64,000 nt of DNA from Pseudomonadota bacterium (GCA_023390055.1 JAEWDP010000101.1:4031-68030), one strand, 5' to 3'; shown: positions 23,092 to 32,711, counted from the stretch's first letter. Notes: a model not told the origin generated them from the sequence alone. Numbers and translations: made by a program.

Positions 23092-24720
23092 ATGGCGACC
23101 GAACAGGTTTACGACTTCATCATTATCGGGGCAGGTTCTGCGGGCTGCGTTATCGCCAATCGTCTGAGTGCCGATCCCGCCACAAGGGTGCTGCTTCTCG
23201 AAGCCGGCGGCAGCGATTTCAATTTCTGGATCCGCATGCCGATCGGCTATGGCAAGACATTCTATCACCCCAGGCTCAACTGGCGTTATCAGACAGAGCC
23301 GGATGCCGGATTGGCCGGACGATCAGCCTACTGGCCGCGCGGCCGTGTCATTGGAGGGTCGAGTTCCATCAATGCGATGGTCTATGTCCGGGGGCAACAT
23401 GAGGATTTCGATGCCTGGGCAGCGCTTGGAAACCCTGGCTGGTCGGCAGCAGACGTTTTTCCCGTCTACAAGCGCATGGAAGACAATCTCGAAGGTGGAA
23501 ATCACTGGCGGGGAACAGGCGGACCGTTGACAATCACCAGCATGAAAGGGTCGGTCCATCCACTTGCCGACGACTACCTGAACGCAGCGGCAGCCGCCGG
23601 CATCGCCACCAATGCCGATTATAACGGCGAGACGCAGGAAGGCGCCAGCATCTATCAGGTCACCACACGCAAGGGCCTGCGCTGCTCGTCGGCTGATGCC
23701 TATCTGCATCCGGCACGAGGCCGTCACAATCTCGACATTTGCCCCCATGCCCATACTACGCGGGTGCTTTTTGATGGCAGACGGGCTGTCGGTGTCGAAT
23801 TTGTGAGAGGCGGCAGCAAGATAATCGCAAGGGCCAACCGGGAAGTGATACTGTCTGCCGGTGCCGTCAATTCGCCGCAGATCCTGATGCTGTCGGGGAT
23901 TGGTGATGCCGCACACCTGTCATCACTTGGCATACCGACTGTCCAGCACGCACCCATGGTCGGCCAGAACCTGCAGGATCATCTTGGCTTCGATTATGTC
24001 TACGAATGCACGCGCCCGACATTGAATGATGTCCTGCGACCATGGTGGGGTCGACTGGGTGCCGGTCTCCAGTATCTTCTGACGCGCAAGGGTCCACTGT
24101 CTCTCAGTGTCAATCAAGCCGGTGGCTTCACCCGTAGCTGTCCGGATCGTGATCGTCCTGACATCCAGCTCTATTTTTCTCCTCTCAGTTACACGCGTGC
24201 CGTTCCCGGCAAGCGGGCGCTCATGCGCACCGATCGCTTCTCCGGCTTCATGCTAGGAATTTCCAATTGTCATCCCAAAAGCCGCGGCGAGATTGTCCTT
24301 GGCACTACCGATCCTTTCGCACCACCTGTGATCCGCCCGAACTACCTTTCGAGTGAAGACGATCTCGATGTCCTCTTGCAGGGCGCCCGGATCCTGCGCC
24401 GGATCGCGGCACAGCCCCCCCTCGCCGGCCTCATCAAACGCGAAGTTCTGCCCGGGCCGTCTATTGAAAGCGACATGGAAATGATCGCCGACATTCGTGC
24501 CCGAAGCGGATCTGTCTTTCATGCCTGCGGAACCTGCACAATGGGCCGGGACCCGGAAAATTCCGTCGTCGATGCGCGCCTGAAGGTCCACGGGACAGAG
24601 GGCCTTCGCGTGGTCGACGCCTCTGTCTTTCCCCTGATCCCGTCCGGCAACATAAATGCACCATCAATCATGGTCGGGGAGCGGGCTTGCGACTTCATTA
24701 CGCAGGACTGGCAATCCTGA
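23092..24720 (+). CDS. GMC-family FAD oxidoreductase (choline dehydrogenase-like)
   Basis: 542 residues. The FAD-binding GAGSAGC motif lies at residues 13-19, GGSSSINAMVYVRG near 96-109 is GMC signature 1, and GAVNSPQILMLSGIG near 255-269 is signature 2. The C-terminus has HACGTCTMG near 475 and PSGNINAPSIMVGER near 520, holding the catalytic His/Asn pair positions. Enzymes of this group oxidise primary alcohols to aldehydes, with choline, alcohols or polyethylene glycol as known substrates. No glycine-betaine aldehyde dehydrogenase of the betB type is directly linked, but an aldehyde dehydrogenase lies 2.8 kb downstream across the regulator, so it may feed that pathway. Confidence 0.9.
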   Translation: MATEQVYDFIIIGAGSAGCVIANRLSADPATRVLLLEAGGSDFNFWIRMPIGYGKTFYHPRLNWRYQTEPDAGLAGRSAYWPRGRVIGGSSSINAMVYVRGQHEDFDAWAALGNPGWSAADVFPVYKRMEDNLEGGNHWRGTGGPLTITSMKGSVHPLADDYLNAAAAAGIATNADYNGETQEGASIYQVTTRKGLRCSSADAYLHPARGRHNLDICPHAHTTRVLFDGRRAVGVEFVRGGSKIIARANREVILSAGAVNSPQILMLSGIGDAAHLSSLGIPTVQHAPMVGQNLQDHLGFDYVYECTRPTLNDVLRPWWGRLGAGLQYLLTRKGPLSLSVNQAGGFTRSCPDRDRPDIQLYFSPLSYTRAVPGKRALMRTDRFSGFMLGISNCHPKSRGEIVLGTTDPFAPPVIRPNYLSSEDDLDVLLQGARILRRIAAQPPLAGLIKREVLPGPSIESDMEMIADIRARSGSVFHACGTCTMGRDPENSVVDARLKVHGTEGLRVVDASVFPLIPSGNINAPSIMVGERACDFITQDWQS

Positions 24721-24743
24721 TCGGACTTCAGCGAAGATGAGCG

Positions 24744-26240
24744 TCACTGTTCATCGCGCATCGTGCGCAGGAGATTGCCAAAATCCCTGATGGCTGCTTC
24801 GGTCACCCGTGCCGAAACTGCACTGAAGCCCAGGATGAGACCCTTCTGCCTTGCCGGTTCCAACGAAAACCGGCTGAGTGGAGATACGATGATACCGCGT
24901 TCAAGAGCACGCGTTGCGACCGCACGTTCGTCCAGACCGCCATGGAGGCGCCCGACTGTCTGGAAGCCTGTCGTGGTCGGTTCGATGTCGAGCAGTCCGT
25001 CGAGATGTTGTGCCGCAGCACCGATGAGGGCCGCATGCCGCTCGGCATAGACACGGCGCATGCGGCGCAGATGCGCATTGAAATGCCCCTCTTCCATGAA
25101 CCGCGCCATGATCGATTGCAGGCTTGAGGGAGCTCCCTGCATCGTCGCCCCCGCAATCCGGCGGAAGATCTTGGCAAGGCCAGGTGGCGCCACGACATAG
25201 CCGAGCCTCAAGGCTGCAAACATGACCTTGGAGAAGGTCCCGACATAGATGACGCGGCCGGTGGTATCGACACTTTTCAGGGTCGGAGCCGGATGGCCGG
25301 AATAATAGAATTCGCCGTCGTAGTCGTCCTCGATGATCCACGCGCCGCAGCGTCCGGCTGCGTTGAGGAGGTCCAGTCTGCGGCCAAGCGACATCGTCAT
25401 TCCAAGCGGGTGCTGACGCGCCGGGGTGACGAACGCCATGCGAAATTCCGGGCATATCTTGAGACCCGCGGCAACATCTATGCCCTGGTCGTCAACCGGC
25501 ACCGGCACAAGGCGTGCACCGCTTGACACGAGACTGTTTCTTGCACCGATCGGTCCGGGATTTTCAAACCAGACCTTGTCACCCGGGTTGAGCAGCATCT
25601 GGCCGATCCGGTTGAAGGCATCCTGCGCGCCATTGAAGATGAAGACATCGTCCGGGTCGCAGATCACACCGCGATTGGCCTTCAGGTGATAGGAGATCGC
25701 GCGACGCAGTTCGAAAAGCCCGACCGGATCCGGATAACCGAGAACAAGGTGGCGTGACTGGCGCCAGTATTGCGCCGAAAGCCGTGCCCAAAGCCCCATC
25801 GGAAATTCGTCATTTGCCGATAATCCGGTCACGAACGGGCGTGGAACCTGTGGGTGAGACAGACGGGGAAAATACTGTTCGGAAGCGTCGATACTGAGGC
25901 TTGCAAGCCGTGGTGGCGTGGTATCGACGGCCTCCGCCACCGGCTGCACCTGGATCGGACGTTCCTGTTCGAGCGTCTCACTGACATAGGCCCCGGAGCC
26001 GACACGGGCGTAGATCAGTTCTTCCGCCATCAATTGCTCGTAGACGGTCACCGCAGTGGTGCGCGAAACGCCCTGATCCTTGGCAAAGGTACGGCTGGAT
26101 GGCAGGCGTTCGCCCGGCGCCAGACGACCCGACAGGATGAAGTCGCGCAATCCGCTTGCCAACTGGGCAGTCACCGAGATCGTCTCGGTCCTGTCGACCG
26201 GGATCGGCGGGATCAATGCACCGCCGGCATATTTCACCAT
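24744..26240 (-). CDS. MocR-type transcriptional regulator (GntR HTH + aminotransferase fold)
   Basis: 498 residues. Residues 20-95 are a GntR winged helix (LASGLRDFILSGRLAPGERLP, then SSRTFAKDQGVSRTTAVTVYEQL). Residues 140-495 are a fold-type I aminotransferase domain with IIEDDYDGEFYYSG and VIYVGTFSKVMFAALRLGYV, the latter carrying the PLP-binding Lys. MocR proteins use PLP, or its adduct with an amine, as a sensor. The gene is divergent from the enolase-aldehyde dehydrogenase-oxidase-transporter operon, so it is the obvious regulator of that operon, and its effector is probably an amino compound. Confidence 0.9.
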   Translation of the reverse strand: MVKYAGGALIPPIPVDRTETISVTAQLASGLRDFILSGRLAPGERLPSSRTFAKDQGVSRTTAVTVYEQLMAEELIYARVGSGAYVSETLEQERPIQVQPVAEAVDTTPPRLASLSIDASEQYFPRLSHPQVPRPFVTGLSANDEFPMGLWARLSAQYWRQSRHLVLGYPDPVGLFELRRAISYHLKANRGVICDPDDVFIFNGAQDAFNRIGQMLLNPGDKVWFENPGPIGARNSLVSSGARLVPVPVDDQGIDVAAGLKICPEFRMAFVTPARQHPLGMTMSLGRRLDLLNAAGRCGAWIIEDDYDGEFYYSGHPAPTLKSVDTTGRVIYVGTFSKVMFAALRLGYVVAPPGLAKIFRRIAGATMQGAPSSLQSIMARFMEEGHFNAHLRRMRRVYAERHAALIGAAAQHLDGLLDIEPTTTGFQTVGRLHGGLDERAVATRALERGIIVSPLSRFSLEPARQKGLILGFSAVSARVTEAAIRDFGNLLRTMRDEQ

Positions 26241-26272
26241 TTCCAGCTGCCCTGAATAACATGCGCACCTTA

Positions 26273-26316
26273 CTGGTATGACAACTAATCCAAAATGGAC
26301 CTTAGTTAAAGGCCAG
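26273..26316. promoter_or_regulatory. Dyad in the divergent promoter, candidate MocR operator
   Basis: AACTAA (26283-26288) and TTAGTT (26302-26307) form an inverted repeat with a 13-bp centre, enclosed by CTGG (26273-26276) and CCAG (26313-26316). It lies in the spacer between the MocR-type gene and the enolase-superfamily gene if the latter starts at 26380. Confidence 0.5.
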
Positions 26317-26379
26317 TTTCAGATCACTGTGACGGGACTGAAGCAGCGGACTTCTTCCGCAATGCGGGGTTCTTCGGCG

Positions 26380-27483
26380 ATGAAACTGAAGTCGATCGAG
26401 ACATTTTCGACACGCCATGTCGGCTTCGTTCGCGTCACCGACGAGGACGGCACAAAGGGCTGGGGCCAGTTGTCGACCTATAATTCGGACATTTCCTCAC
26501 AGGTCCTGCATCGCCAGGTCGCCCCCTGGACGCTCGGCGTCGAAATCATTGACCTGGACGATCACCTGGATCTCTTGACCGAGCGTGAGCACAAGTTTCC
26601 CGGCTCATACCTTCGCCGGGCCATCGGTGGCCTCGATACGGCCATCTGGGATCTGCGTGGCAAACAGGCCGAAAAGCCGGTTGTCTCACTGCTTGGTGGC
26701 ACGCCCGGACCATTGCGCGCCTATGCCTCATCGATGAAACGCGACATCACCGCGCAAGATGAGGTTGAGCGTTTCAAACAGTTGCGCCAGGATTTCGGTT
26801 TTGATGCCTTCAAGTTTCGCATCGGGGCAGAAGTCGGCCATGACAGGGATGAGTGGCCAGGCCGTACAGAAGAAATCATTCCGGCGGTCGCAAAAGCCTT
26901 CGACCCGGGCGTCGCACTCCTCGCAGATGCCAACTCGTGCTATTCGCCTGAGACGGCCATCAGGGTCGGGCACCTCATGGAAGACCACGGACTGGTCCAT
27001 TTCGAAGAACCCTGCCCCTATTGGGAACTGGAGCAGACAAAGCGTGTCACCGACGCACTCGATATCGCCGTAACCGGCGGTGAGCAGGATTGCGACCTGA
27101 CGATCTGGCGACGCATGATCGACATGCACGCCGTCGACATCGTTCAGCCGGATATCCTCTATCTTGGCGGGATCAACAGGACGCTGAGGGTTGCGCGCAT
27201 GGCAAAAGCTGCGGGCATGCCGGTGACGCCTCATAGCGCCAATCTTTCGCTCGTCACGCTCTTTACCATGCACTTCCTGCGCGCCATTGATAACGCCGGA
27301 GACTATCTCGAACTTTCGATCGAAGGTGCCGATTACTACCCGTGGCAGTACGGACTGTTCCGCAATGACCCCTACCGGGTAAGCGACGGGAAGGTCACCG
27401 TTACGGATGCTCCAGGCTGGGGTATCGAGATTGATCCCGAATGGCTGGCCAAGGCCACCTATCAGATCAGCGAACTGGATTGA
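26380..27483 (+). CDS. Enolase-superfamily enzyme (mandelate racemase / muconate lactonising type)
   Basis: 367 residues from the ATG at 26380 (MKLKSIETFSTRHVGFVRV); the frame stays open to 26278 but that part overlaps the operator and reads unlike the family. Catalytic layout: FKFRIG near residue 147 (K-x-R in place of K-x-K), LADANS and HFEEP near 185-210 and GGEQD near 235 as the metal ligands, QPDILYLGG with the Asp and MPVTPHSANL with the His of the His-Asp dyad. Family members abstract the alpha-proton of a carboxylate, giving racemisation or dehydration of hydroxy- or sugar-acids. Next to an aldehyde dehydrogenase, the substrate may be the acid made by that enzyme. Confidence 0.85.
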   Translation: MKLKSIETFSTRHVGFVRVTDEDGTKGWGQLSTYNSDISSQVLHRQVAPWTLGVEIIDLDDHLDLLTEREHKFPGSYLRRAIGGLDTAIWDLRGKQAEKPVVSLLGGTPGPLRAYASSMKRDITAQDEVERFKQLRQDFGFDAFKFRIGAEVGHDRDEWPGRTEEIIPAVAKAFDPGVALLADANSCYSPETAIRVGHLMEDHGLVHFEEPCPYWELEQTKRVTDALDIAVTGGEQDCDLTIWRRMIDMHAVDIVQPDILYLGGINRTLRVARMAKAAGMPVTPHSANLSLVTLFTMHFLRAIDNAGDYLELSIEGADYYPWQYGLFRNDPYRVSDGKVTVTDAPGWGIEIDPEWLAKATYQISELD

Positions 27484-27484
27484 C

Positions 27485-28981
27485 ATGACGAACAGAGCAG
27501 ATAGCCTCGCGGCGGAATATCTCGACAATGGCAGCCTTGAGGGCCTGCCCGACGGCCATTTCATCGAGGGAGGCTTTACACCTTCCGTCAGTGGCAAAAC
27601 GATGGAGAGCTTCGATCCGGGTCTTGCGCGCGCCTATCACAGCTTCGCAGCCGGCGATGAAGACGACGTCGACAAGGCGGCACGGTCCGCCTCCAGGGCT
27701 GGCCGCGAATGGGCAAGGGTTCGCCCATCGGTTCGCGGCGCGATCCTGGCAAAGGCTGCTGAACTTTTACGCGAGGAAGCGCCGCGTTTCGCCGTGGTCG
27801 AGAGCCTCGACAGCGGCAAGCCGCTTCAGGAGGCGGAAGGCGACGTCGCCGGTGCCGTGCGCACGTTCGAATACTATGCTGCGGCTGCCAACACGCTTCA
27901 GGGCGACAGCTTTCCGCTTGGACAGGACCATATCGGTTACTCGATCCTTGAGCCGGTTGGTGTCACCGCGCACATCATTCCGTGGAATTTTCCGTTGTCG
28001 ACCGCAGCACGCGGTATCGCACCCGCACTGGCCGCAGGTTGTTCGGTTGTCGCCAAGCCGGCCGAGCAGACACCCATGACGGCACTTCTGCTCGCAGAAC
28101 TTCTTTATCGCGCAGGTCTTCCCGCCGGAACCTGCAATGTTGTCACCGGCACGGGTATCAAAGCCGGTGCACCATTGGTTCGCCATCCCGCCATCCGTCA
28201 CGTCACATTTACAGGCTCGGTCACAACCGGCATCAACGTCATGCAGGAGGCTGCACCCAATGTGACACGGGTTCTTCTGGAACTTGGCGGAAAGTCGCCG
28301 GTCATCGTGATGGCCGACGCCGATCTCGACCAGGCCGTCGATGGCATCCTCGGGGCCATATTCGAAAATGCCGGACAGATCTGCTCGGCCGGGTCACGTC
28401 TCGTCGTGGACCGGAAGATCCATGACGTCCTTCTCGAGCGGCTGGTCAAGCGCGCCCGCATGTTGAAGATCGGACATGGCCTGAAGCGATCTCCGTTCGG
28501 CCCGCTCAATTCCGCCGAGCATCTTTCCCGTGTCAACGCCCATATAGATGGCGCACGCGAACGCGGTCTATCGATCGTTACCGGCGGTCACGCCATCCGT
28601 GATCCCCTGACGGATCAGGGATGGTTCTTCGAGCCGACGATCATTGACGCAGCACCCGCGCACGACCCCGTCGTGCAGCAGGAGATTTTCGGTCCTGTCC
28701 TGGTGGTTCAGCCATTTGACGATGACGATGAGGCACTGTCACTTGCCAACTGTACCGACTACGGTCTGGTGGCAGGCATCTATACGCGCGACTTTGCAAC
28801 CGCACATCGCCTTGCACGCGATATCGACGCAGGACAGATCTACATCAACGAGTATTTTGCCGGCGGCATCGAAGTTCCCTTCGGCGGCAACAAGATGTCC
28901 GGTTTCGGCAGGGAAAAGGGCCTTGCGGCTTTGGAAGCCTATTCACGGGTCAAGAGTGTCGCCGCCAGGATCGGAAAGTAG
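27485..28981 (+). CDS. Aldehyde dehydrogenase
   Basis: 498 residues from the ATG one base after the upstream stop codon. The NAD(P) fold shows IIPWNFPLS and VAKPAEQTP; the catalytic Glu is in LLELGGKS near residue 265 and the nucleophilic Cys in NAGQICSAGSR near 300; EIFGPVL near 400 is also typical. It oxidises an aldehyde to a carboxylate. In this operon the aldehyde would come from the FAD amine oxidase encoded immediately downstream, or from the GMC oxidoreductase, and the acid may pass to the enolase-superfamily enzyme. Closest in look to betaine- or gamma-aminobutyraldehyde-type dehydrogenases; the precise substrate is unknown. Confidence 0.92.
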   Translation: MTNRADSLAAEYLDNGSLEGLPDGHFIEGGFTPSVSGKTMESFDPGLARAYHSFAAGDEDDVDKAARSASRAGREWARVRPSVRGAILAKAAELLREEAPRFAVVESLDSGKPLQEAEGDVAGAVRTFEYYAAAANTLQGDSFPLGQDHIGYSILEPVGVTAHIIPWNFPLSTAARGIAPALAAGCSVVAKPAEQTPMTALLLAELLYRAGLPAGTCNVVTGTGIKAGAPLVRHPAIRHVTFTGSVTTGINVMQEAAPNVTRVLLELGGKSPVIVMADADLDQAVDGILGAIFENAGQICSAGSRLVVDRKIHDVLLERLVKRARMLKIGHGLKRSPFGPLNSAEHLSRVNAHIDGARERGLSIVTGGHAIRDPLTDQGWFFEPTIIDAAPAHDPVVQQEIFGPVLVVQPFDDDDEALSLANCTDYGLVAGIYTRDFATAHRLARDIDAGQIYINEYFAGGIEVPFGGNKMSGFGREKGLAALEAYSRVKSVAARIGK

Positions 28982-28987
28982 AAAGAC

Positions 28988-30283
28988 ATGGAGACCGTCT
29001 TCACCCCTGACGCGAAGATGACACCCTATTGGTGGGAAACGTCCCCGCGTCCAACGACCGACCAGGGACAGCTTGCTTCGCAAACCGATATCCTTGTTAT
29101 CGGATCAGGCTATACCGGTCTGCACGCGGCCATCGAACTTGCGCGCGGCGGCCGCAAGGTCCTTGTCGTGGACGCAAGTGAAATCGGTTTCGGTTGTTCC
29201 ACCCGCAACGGCGGACAGATCAGCACATCGGTGAAGCCCGGCTTCGAACAGCTCGCAAAACGCCATGGCGAGGCAACAGCCCGCAGGATCTTCGAAGATG
29301 GTCGACGCTCCCTGAAATGGACCGAGGAATTCATCCGTGCCGAAGGCATTTCATGTGACTTCAAAGTTGTCGGCCGCTTTCATGTTGCGCACAATCAAAG
29401 GGCCTTCAACGATCTGGTCGCATCAATCAGGAACCAGCCCCGGGGTCTTGAGGTCAAGGCGTTTCCTGTTTCGCGCTCACAACAGGCAGGCGAACTCGGC
29501 AGTGACGTCTATCATGGCGGCGTCATCTTCGAAGAACATGCGTCCCTTGATCCCGGCCGCTACCATGCGGGTCTTGTCACGCTGGCCCGTGAGGCCGGTG
29601 TCGCCTTCGCGTCATCATGCAAGGTCACGAATGTCGAACGGTCACAAGGGCGCTTTCGTGTTGAAACCGTCCGTGGACCTATCGAGGCAACAAATGTCGT
29701 CCTGGCTACCAACGGCTATAGCGGTCCTTTGTCACGGTGGCATCAGCGTCGCATCATTCCGATCGGAAGCTATATCATCGCGACCGAGGAACTGCCCGAA
29801 GAACTGATGGATGAATTGATCCCGAAGAACCGTATCGTTTCCGATACGCGACGGGTGCTCTGCTATTTCCGCGCCTCACCCGACCGACGGCGCCTTCTCT
29901 TTGGTGGCCGCGTCAGCTCGGGCGAAACCGATCCTGGCCGAAGCGGCCTGTTGCTCTACCGCGAGATGATCAACCTCTTTCCGCAGTTGCGCGGCTACAA
30001 GGTCAGTCATTCCTGGATGGGCTATGTGGGCTACACGTTCGACACACTGGCCCATACGGGTCAAAATGACGGCATCCACTACGCGATGGGCTATTGTGGT
30101 TCGGGTGTCGGCATGGCGGGCTATCTTGGCATGCGGATTGGCCAGACGATCCTCGGCAAGGCAGAGGGACATACGGGTTATGGAGAGACCCAGTTTCCGT
30201 CGCGCACCTACTACCATGGCAATCCATGGTTTCTCAAACCGGCCGTCCACGTCTACCGGCTGCGAGATCGTCTGGGCATCTAG
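28988..30283 (+). CDS. FAD-dependent amine oxidase (DAO family, PuuB/OrdL-like)
   Basis: 431 residues. The dinucleotide motif ILVIGSGYTGLHAAIELARGG lies at about residues 35-55 and STRNGGQIS at about 77, the pattern of gamma-glutamylputrescine oxidase-like proteins; YVGYTFDTLAHTG and GYCGSGVGMAGYLG near the C-terminus complete the fold. PuuB-type enzymes deaminate a terminal amine to an aldehyde with hydrogen peroxide release. It starts 6 bp after the aldehyde dehydrogenase gene and is followed by a polyamine-type importer, which supports an imported amine as substrate. No glutamylputrescine synthetase (PuuA) is present, so the amine may be used without glutamylation. Confidence 0.88.
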   Translation: METVFTPDAKMTPYWWETSPRPTTDQGQLASQTDILVIGSGYTGLHAAIELARGGRKVLVVDASEIGFGCSTRNGGQISTSVKPGFEQLAKRHGEATARRIFEDGRRSLKWTEEFIRAEGISCDFKVVGRFHVAHNQRAFNDLVASIRNQPRGLEVKAFPVSRSQQAGELGSDVYHGGVIFEEHASLDPGRYHAGLVTLAREAGVAFASSCKVTNVERSQGRFRVETVRGPIEATNVVLATNGYSGPLSRWHQRRIIPIGSYIIATEELPEELMDELIPKNRIVSDTRRVLCYFRASPDRRRLLFGGRVSSGETDPGRSGLLLYREMINLFPQLRGYKVSHSWMGYVGYTFDTLAHTGQNDGIHYAMGYCGSGVGMAGYLGMRIGQTILGKAEGHTGYGETQFPSRTYYHGNPWFLKPAVHVYRLRDRLGI

Positions 30284-30293
30284 GGAGGAGAAA

Positions 30294-30383
30294 ATGCTCA
30301 AACTGGACTTCCATAATCGCAAGAATGGATATTTCATGATATCCAGTTTGGGCGTCCAATACGCCAATGGCGTCGTTGGCTAG
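30294..30383 (+). CDS. Possible 29-aa small ORF in the oxidase-transporter spacer
   Basis: Directly after the oxidase stop, AGGGAGGAG sits 3-4 nt before an ATG that opens a 29-codon frame (MLKLDFHNRKNGYFMISSLG, then VQYANGVVG). The DNA carries two overlapping inverted repeats: CAAACTGGA (30299-30307) with TCCAGTTTG (30342-30350), and GGATAT (30327-30332) with ATATCC (30339-30344); they cannot form together. The combination looks like a translated leader or an attenuator that sets expression of the transporter genes. It could also be a chance frame. Confidence 0.4.
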   Translation: MLKLDFHNRKNGYFMISSLGVQYANGVVG

Positions 30384-30492
30384 CCGGGGAGGAAGAAAGG
30401 CGGGCGCATGCTGTCAATCGCAAAGGATTGCAGCGTCGGGAAATGGCAATGACGAAAACATACAAATGATTGTCACGACAGAGGAGAGAACA

Positions 30493-31569
30493 ATGGGAAA
30501 ACTGGGAAAAAGACTACTGGGTGCCACGGCGATGGTGCTTGTCGCCGCAGCTTCCGGCGCGCAGGCAGAGACGCTTCGGCTTCTGACCTGGGGAAGCTAT
30601 GCGCCTGAGGAACTGGTTCGCAAATTCGAAAAAGAAAACCCTGACATCAAGGTTGAGGTCACATTTTCCAACAATGAGGAAATGATTGCCAAGCTGCGCG
30701 CCACGGGCGGAACCGGCTATGACCTGGCGCAGCCAAGCCATGACCGCATCTATGCGGCGCAACTGGAATACAATATCTACAAGCCACTTGATCTCAGCAA
30801 AATCAATGTGGATCAGATGGCACCAAATCTGGTCGAGGGCGTGAAGGCCAACACCACCATTGAGGGAGAGGTTTATGCCGTTCCGCATCAGTGGGGCACC
30901 TCCGGAATCATGGCCAACATGAAGGAAGCCCCCGATGCCAAGGGTTGGGGCGACCTTTGCGATCCGCAATACAAGGGTCGCACATCCATGCGGCTTCGCC
31001 GCACAATTCTGCTTGGAACGGCATTTTCGATGGGCATCAATCCCTTCGAACTTTACGCCGACACAGCTGCCTACCAGGACATGCTCGACAAGGTGACCGA
31101 GAAGCTGATCGCGTGCAAGGACATCATCAAGACCTACTGGACAGGCGGCGACGACCTGTCTGCCCTGATGCTGTCCGGCGAAGTCATCGTTTCCGAAACC
31201 TGGGATTCGACCGCCTTCAAGCTCTATTCGGAGAACCAGGATATCGTCTTCGTCCCGCCTGAAACAGGTGCACTTGCCTGGATCGACACCTTCGCCATCC
31301 CGCGTGGCGGCGAGGCAGACGATGCGGCCTACAAATGGATCAATTTCGTGATCCAGCCTGAAAACGTGAAGATCATGTCGGCATCGACCGGTGCTCTGGC
31401 GGCGGTTCCAAATGCCACCGAACTTCTGCCCGACGACAAGCAGGCCGCAGTCAAGGCTGCCTTCACGCAGGAGGCCATCGACAACCTGAAATTCTTCGCC
31501 AACATCCCGCCGGGGATCGAGGATATGGAAGGCATTGCGCTCGAACGCATCAAGGCGGCATCCAACTAG
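30493..31569 (+). CDS. ABC transporter substrate-binding protein, spermidine/putrescine type
   Basis: 358 residues from the ATG at 30493 (GAGGAGAG upstream). Residues 1-25 are a signal peptide (GATAMVLVAAASGAQAE). The mature protein begins TLRLLTWGSYAPEELVRKFEKE and contains NEEMIAKLRATGGTGYDLAQPS, VPHQWGTSGIM and the SETWDS region, the PotD/PotF family pattern. Binds its ligand in the periplasm and delivers it to the permeases encoded downstream. The family takes up putrescine, spermidine and related amines, but specificity cannot be read reliably from sequence. Confidence 0.9.
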   Translation: MGKLGKRLLGATAMVLVAAASGAQAETLRLLTWGSYAPEELVRKFEKENPDIKVEVTFSNNEEMIAKLRATGGTGYDLAQPSHDRIYAAQLEYNIYKPLDLSKINVDQMAPNLVEGVKANTTIEGEVYAVPHQWGTSGIMANMKEAPDAKGWGDLCDPQYKGRTSMRLRRTILLGTAFSMGINPFELYADTAAYQDMLDKVTEKLIACKDIIKTYWTGGDDLSALMLSGEVIVSETWDSTAFKLYSENQDIVFVPPETGALAWIDTFAIPRGGEADDAAYKWINFVIQPENVKIMSASTGALAAVPNATELLPDDKQAAVKAAFTQEAIDNLKFFANIPPGIEDMEGIALERIKAASN

Positions 31570-31640
31570 CCCGTCTCAAGCGTTGACCAGGCGGCCGGGA
31601 CGATTGTCGTTCCGGCCTCTTCAGAAATGAAAGAAGCGCG

Positions 31641-32711
31641 ATGTATGATCTGAGTTGTGCCAGCGTGACGAAGAAATTCGGCGCGTTTACTGCTGTGTCG
31701 GAAGTATCCCTGGACATTCCGTCCGGTTCGTTCTTTTCCATACTGGGGCCGTCCGGATGCGGAAAGACGACATTGATGCGAATGATCGCAGGCTTTGAGA
31801 CACCAAGCTCTGGCGACATCCGCATCAAGGGTGAAAGCGTGCTTGAGCTCGCGCCAAATCGGCGCAACGTCAAGATGGTCTTCCAGCATCTGGCCCTCTT
31901 TCCGATGATGAATGTGGGCGAAAACATTGCCTACGGACTGCGTTGCAGAGGTGACGCCAAGGCCGACATTTCGCGCAAGGTCGCCCGTGTGCTTGAACGG
32001 GTTGGCCTGCCGGGCGTCGAAGACAAGCGGATCAGTCAGCTGTCTGGTGGACAAAAGCAACGCATCGCGATTGCGCGCTGCATGGTGCTTGAGCCCGATG
32101 TCCTGCTCCTTGATGAACCGCTCGGTGCTCTTGATCTCAAGCTGCGCGAACACATGAAGATCGAACTGAAACAGCTGCAGCACCAGTTCGAGACAACCTT
32201 CCTCTATATCACCCACGACCAGTCGGAAGCGCTTGTCATGTCCGATGCGGTTGCCGTGATGAATGGCGGTCGCTTCGAACAGATTGCAAGTCCGCGTGAA
32301 CTCTATGATGCACCTGTTTCCGGCTTCGTTGCGGGCTTTGTCGGTGACGCGAACTGCCTGGCCGGGACAATCACCGATATTCGCGACGGTCAGGCAAGCG
32401 TTGATCTGGACGGAGGTGGAACCGTTATCGGGCGTCTGCTGGATGGCAGCAGGACGGGTGATGCGGTGGAGGTCTTCTTGCGGCCGGAAGCATTGTCCCT
32501 TGGCGGGTCGTCGACCGGCAGCGAACTTGCCGGCAGTATCGACAGTCTGCTTTTCAACGGGGCCAATTCCCGCATTCTCGTGAGAACGGATAGTGGTCAG
32601 TTGATGGAGGTCGCTGATCCAGCCACGGCCGACAGCGTCAACAAGGGAGCGACCGTAAAGGTTTCATGGCAGCCGGACAATGCGCGCATATTCGCCCGGA
32701 GAACCTTCTGA
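31641..32711 (+). CDS. ABC transporter ATPase (PotA/PotG type)
   Basis: 356 residues. Walker A GPSGCGKTT near residue 37-45, Q-loop VFQHLALFPMM near 80, signature LSGGQKQRIAIARC near 134, Walker B DVLLLDEPLGALD near 153, and the switch His in YITHDQSEAL near 190. Residues 240-356 form the TOBE domain common to polyamine importers. The last base of its stop codon is the first base of the next start, so expression with the permeases is coupled. It energises the importer at the inner membrane. Confidence 0.92.
   Translation: MYDLSCASVTKKFGAFTAVSEVSLDIPSGSFFSILGPSGCGKTTLMRMIAGFETPSSGDIRIKGESVLELAPNRRNVKMVFQHLALFPMMNVGENIAYGLRCRGDAKADISRKVARVLERVGLPGVEDKRISQLSGGQKQRIAIARCMVLEPDVLLLDEPLGALDLKLREHMKIELKQLQHQFETTFLYITHDQSEALVMSDAVAVMNGGRFEQIASPRELYDAPVSGFVAGFVGDANCLAGTITDIRDGQASVDLDGGGTVIGRLLDGSRTGDAVEVFLRPEALSLGGSSTGSELAGSIDSLLFNGANSRILVRTDSGQLMEVADPATADSVNKGATVKVSWQPDNARIFARRTF

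Noticed and set aside
26728..27597. 289-codon minus-strand frame opposite the enolase-superfamily gene
   Set aside because: Antisense shadow; the plus-strand product has a full set of catalytic residues.
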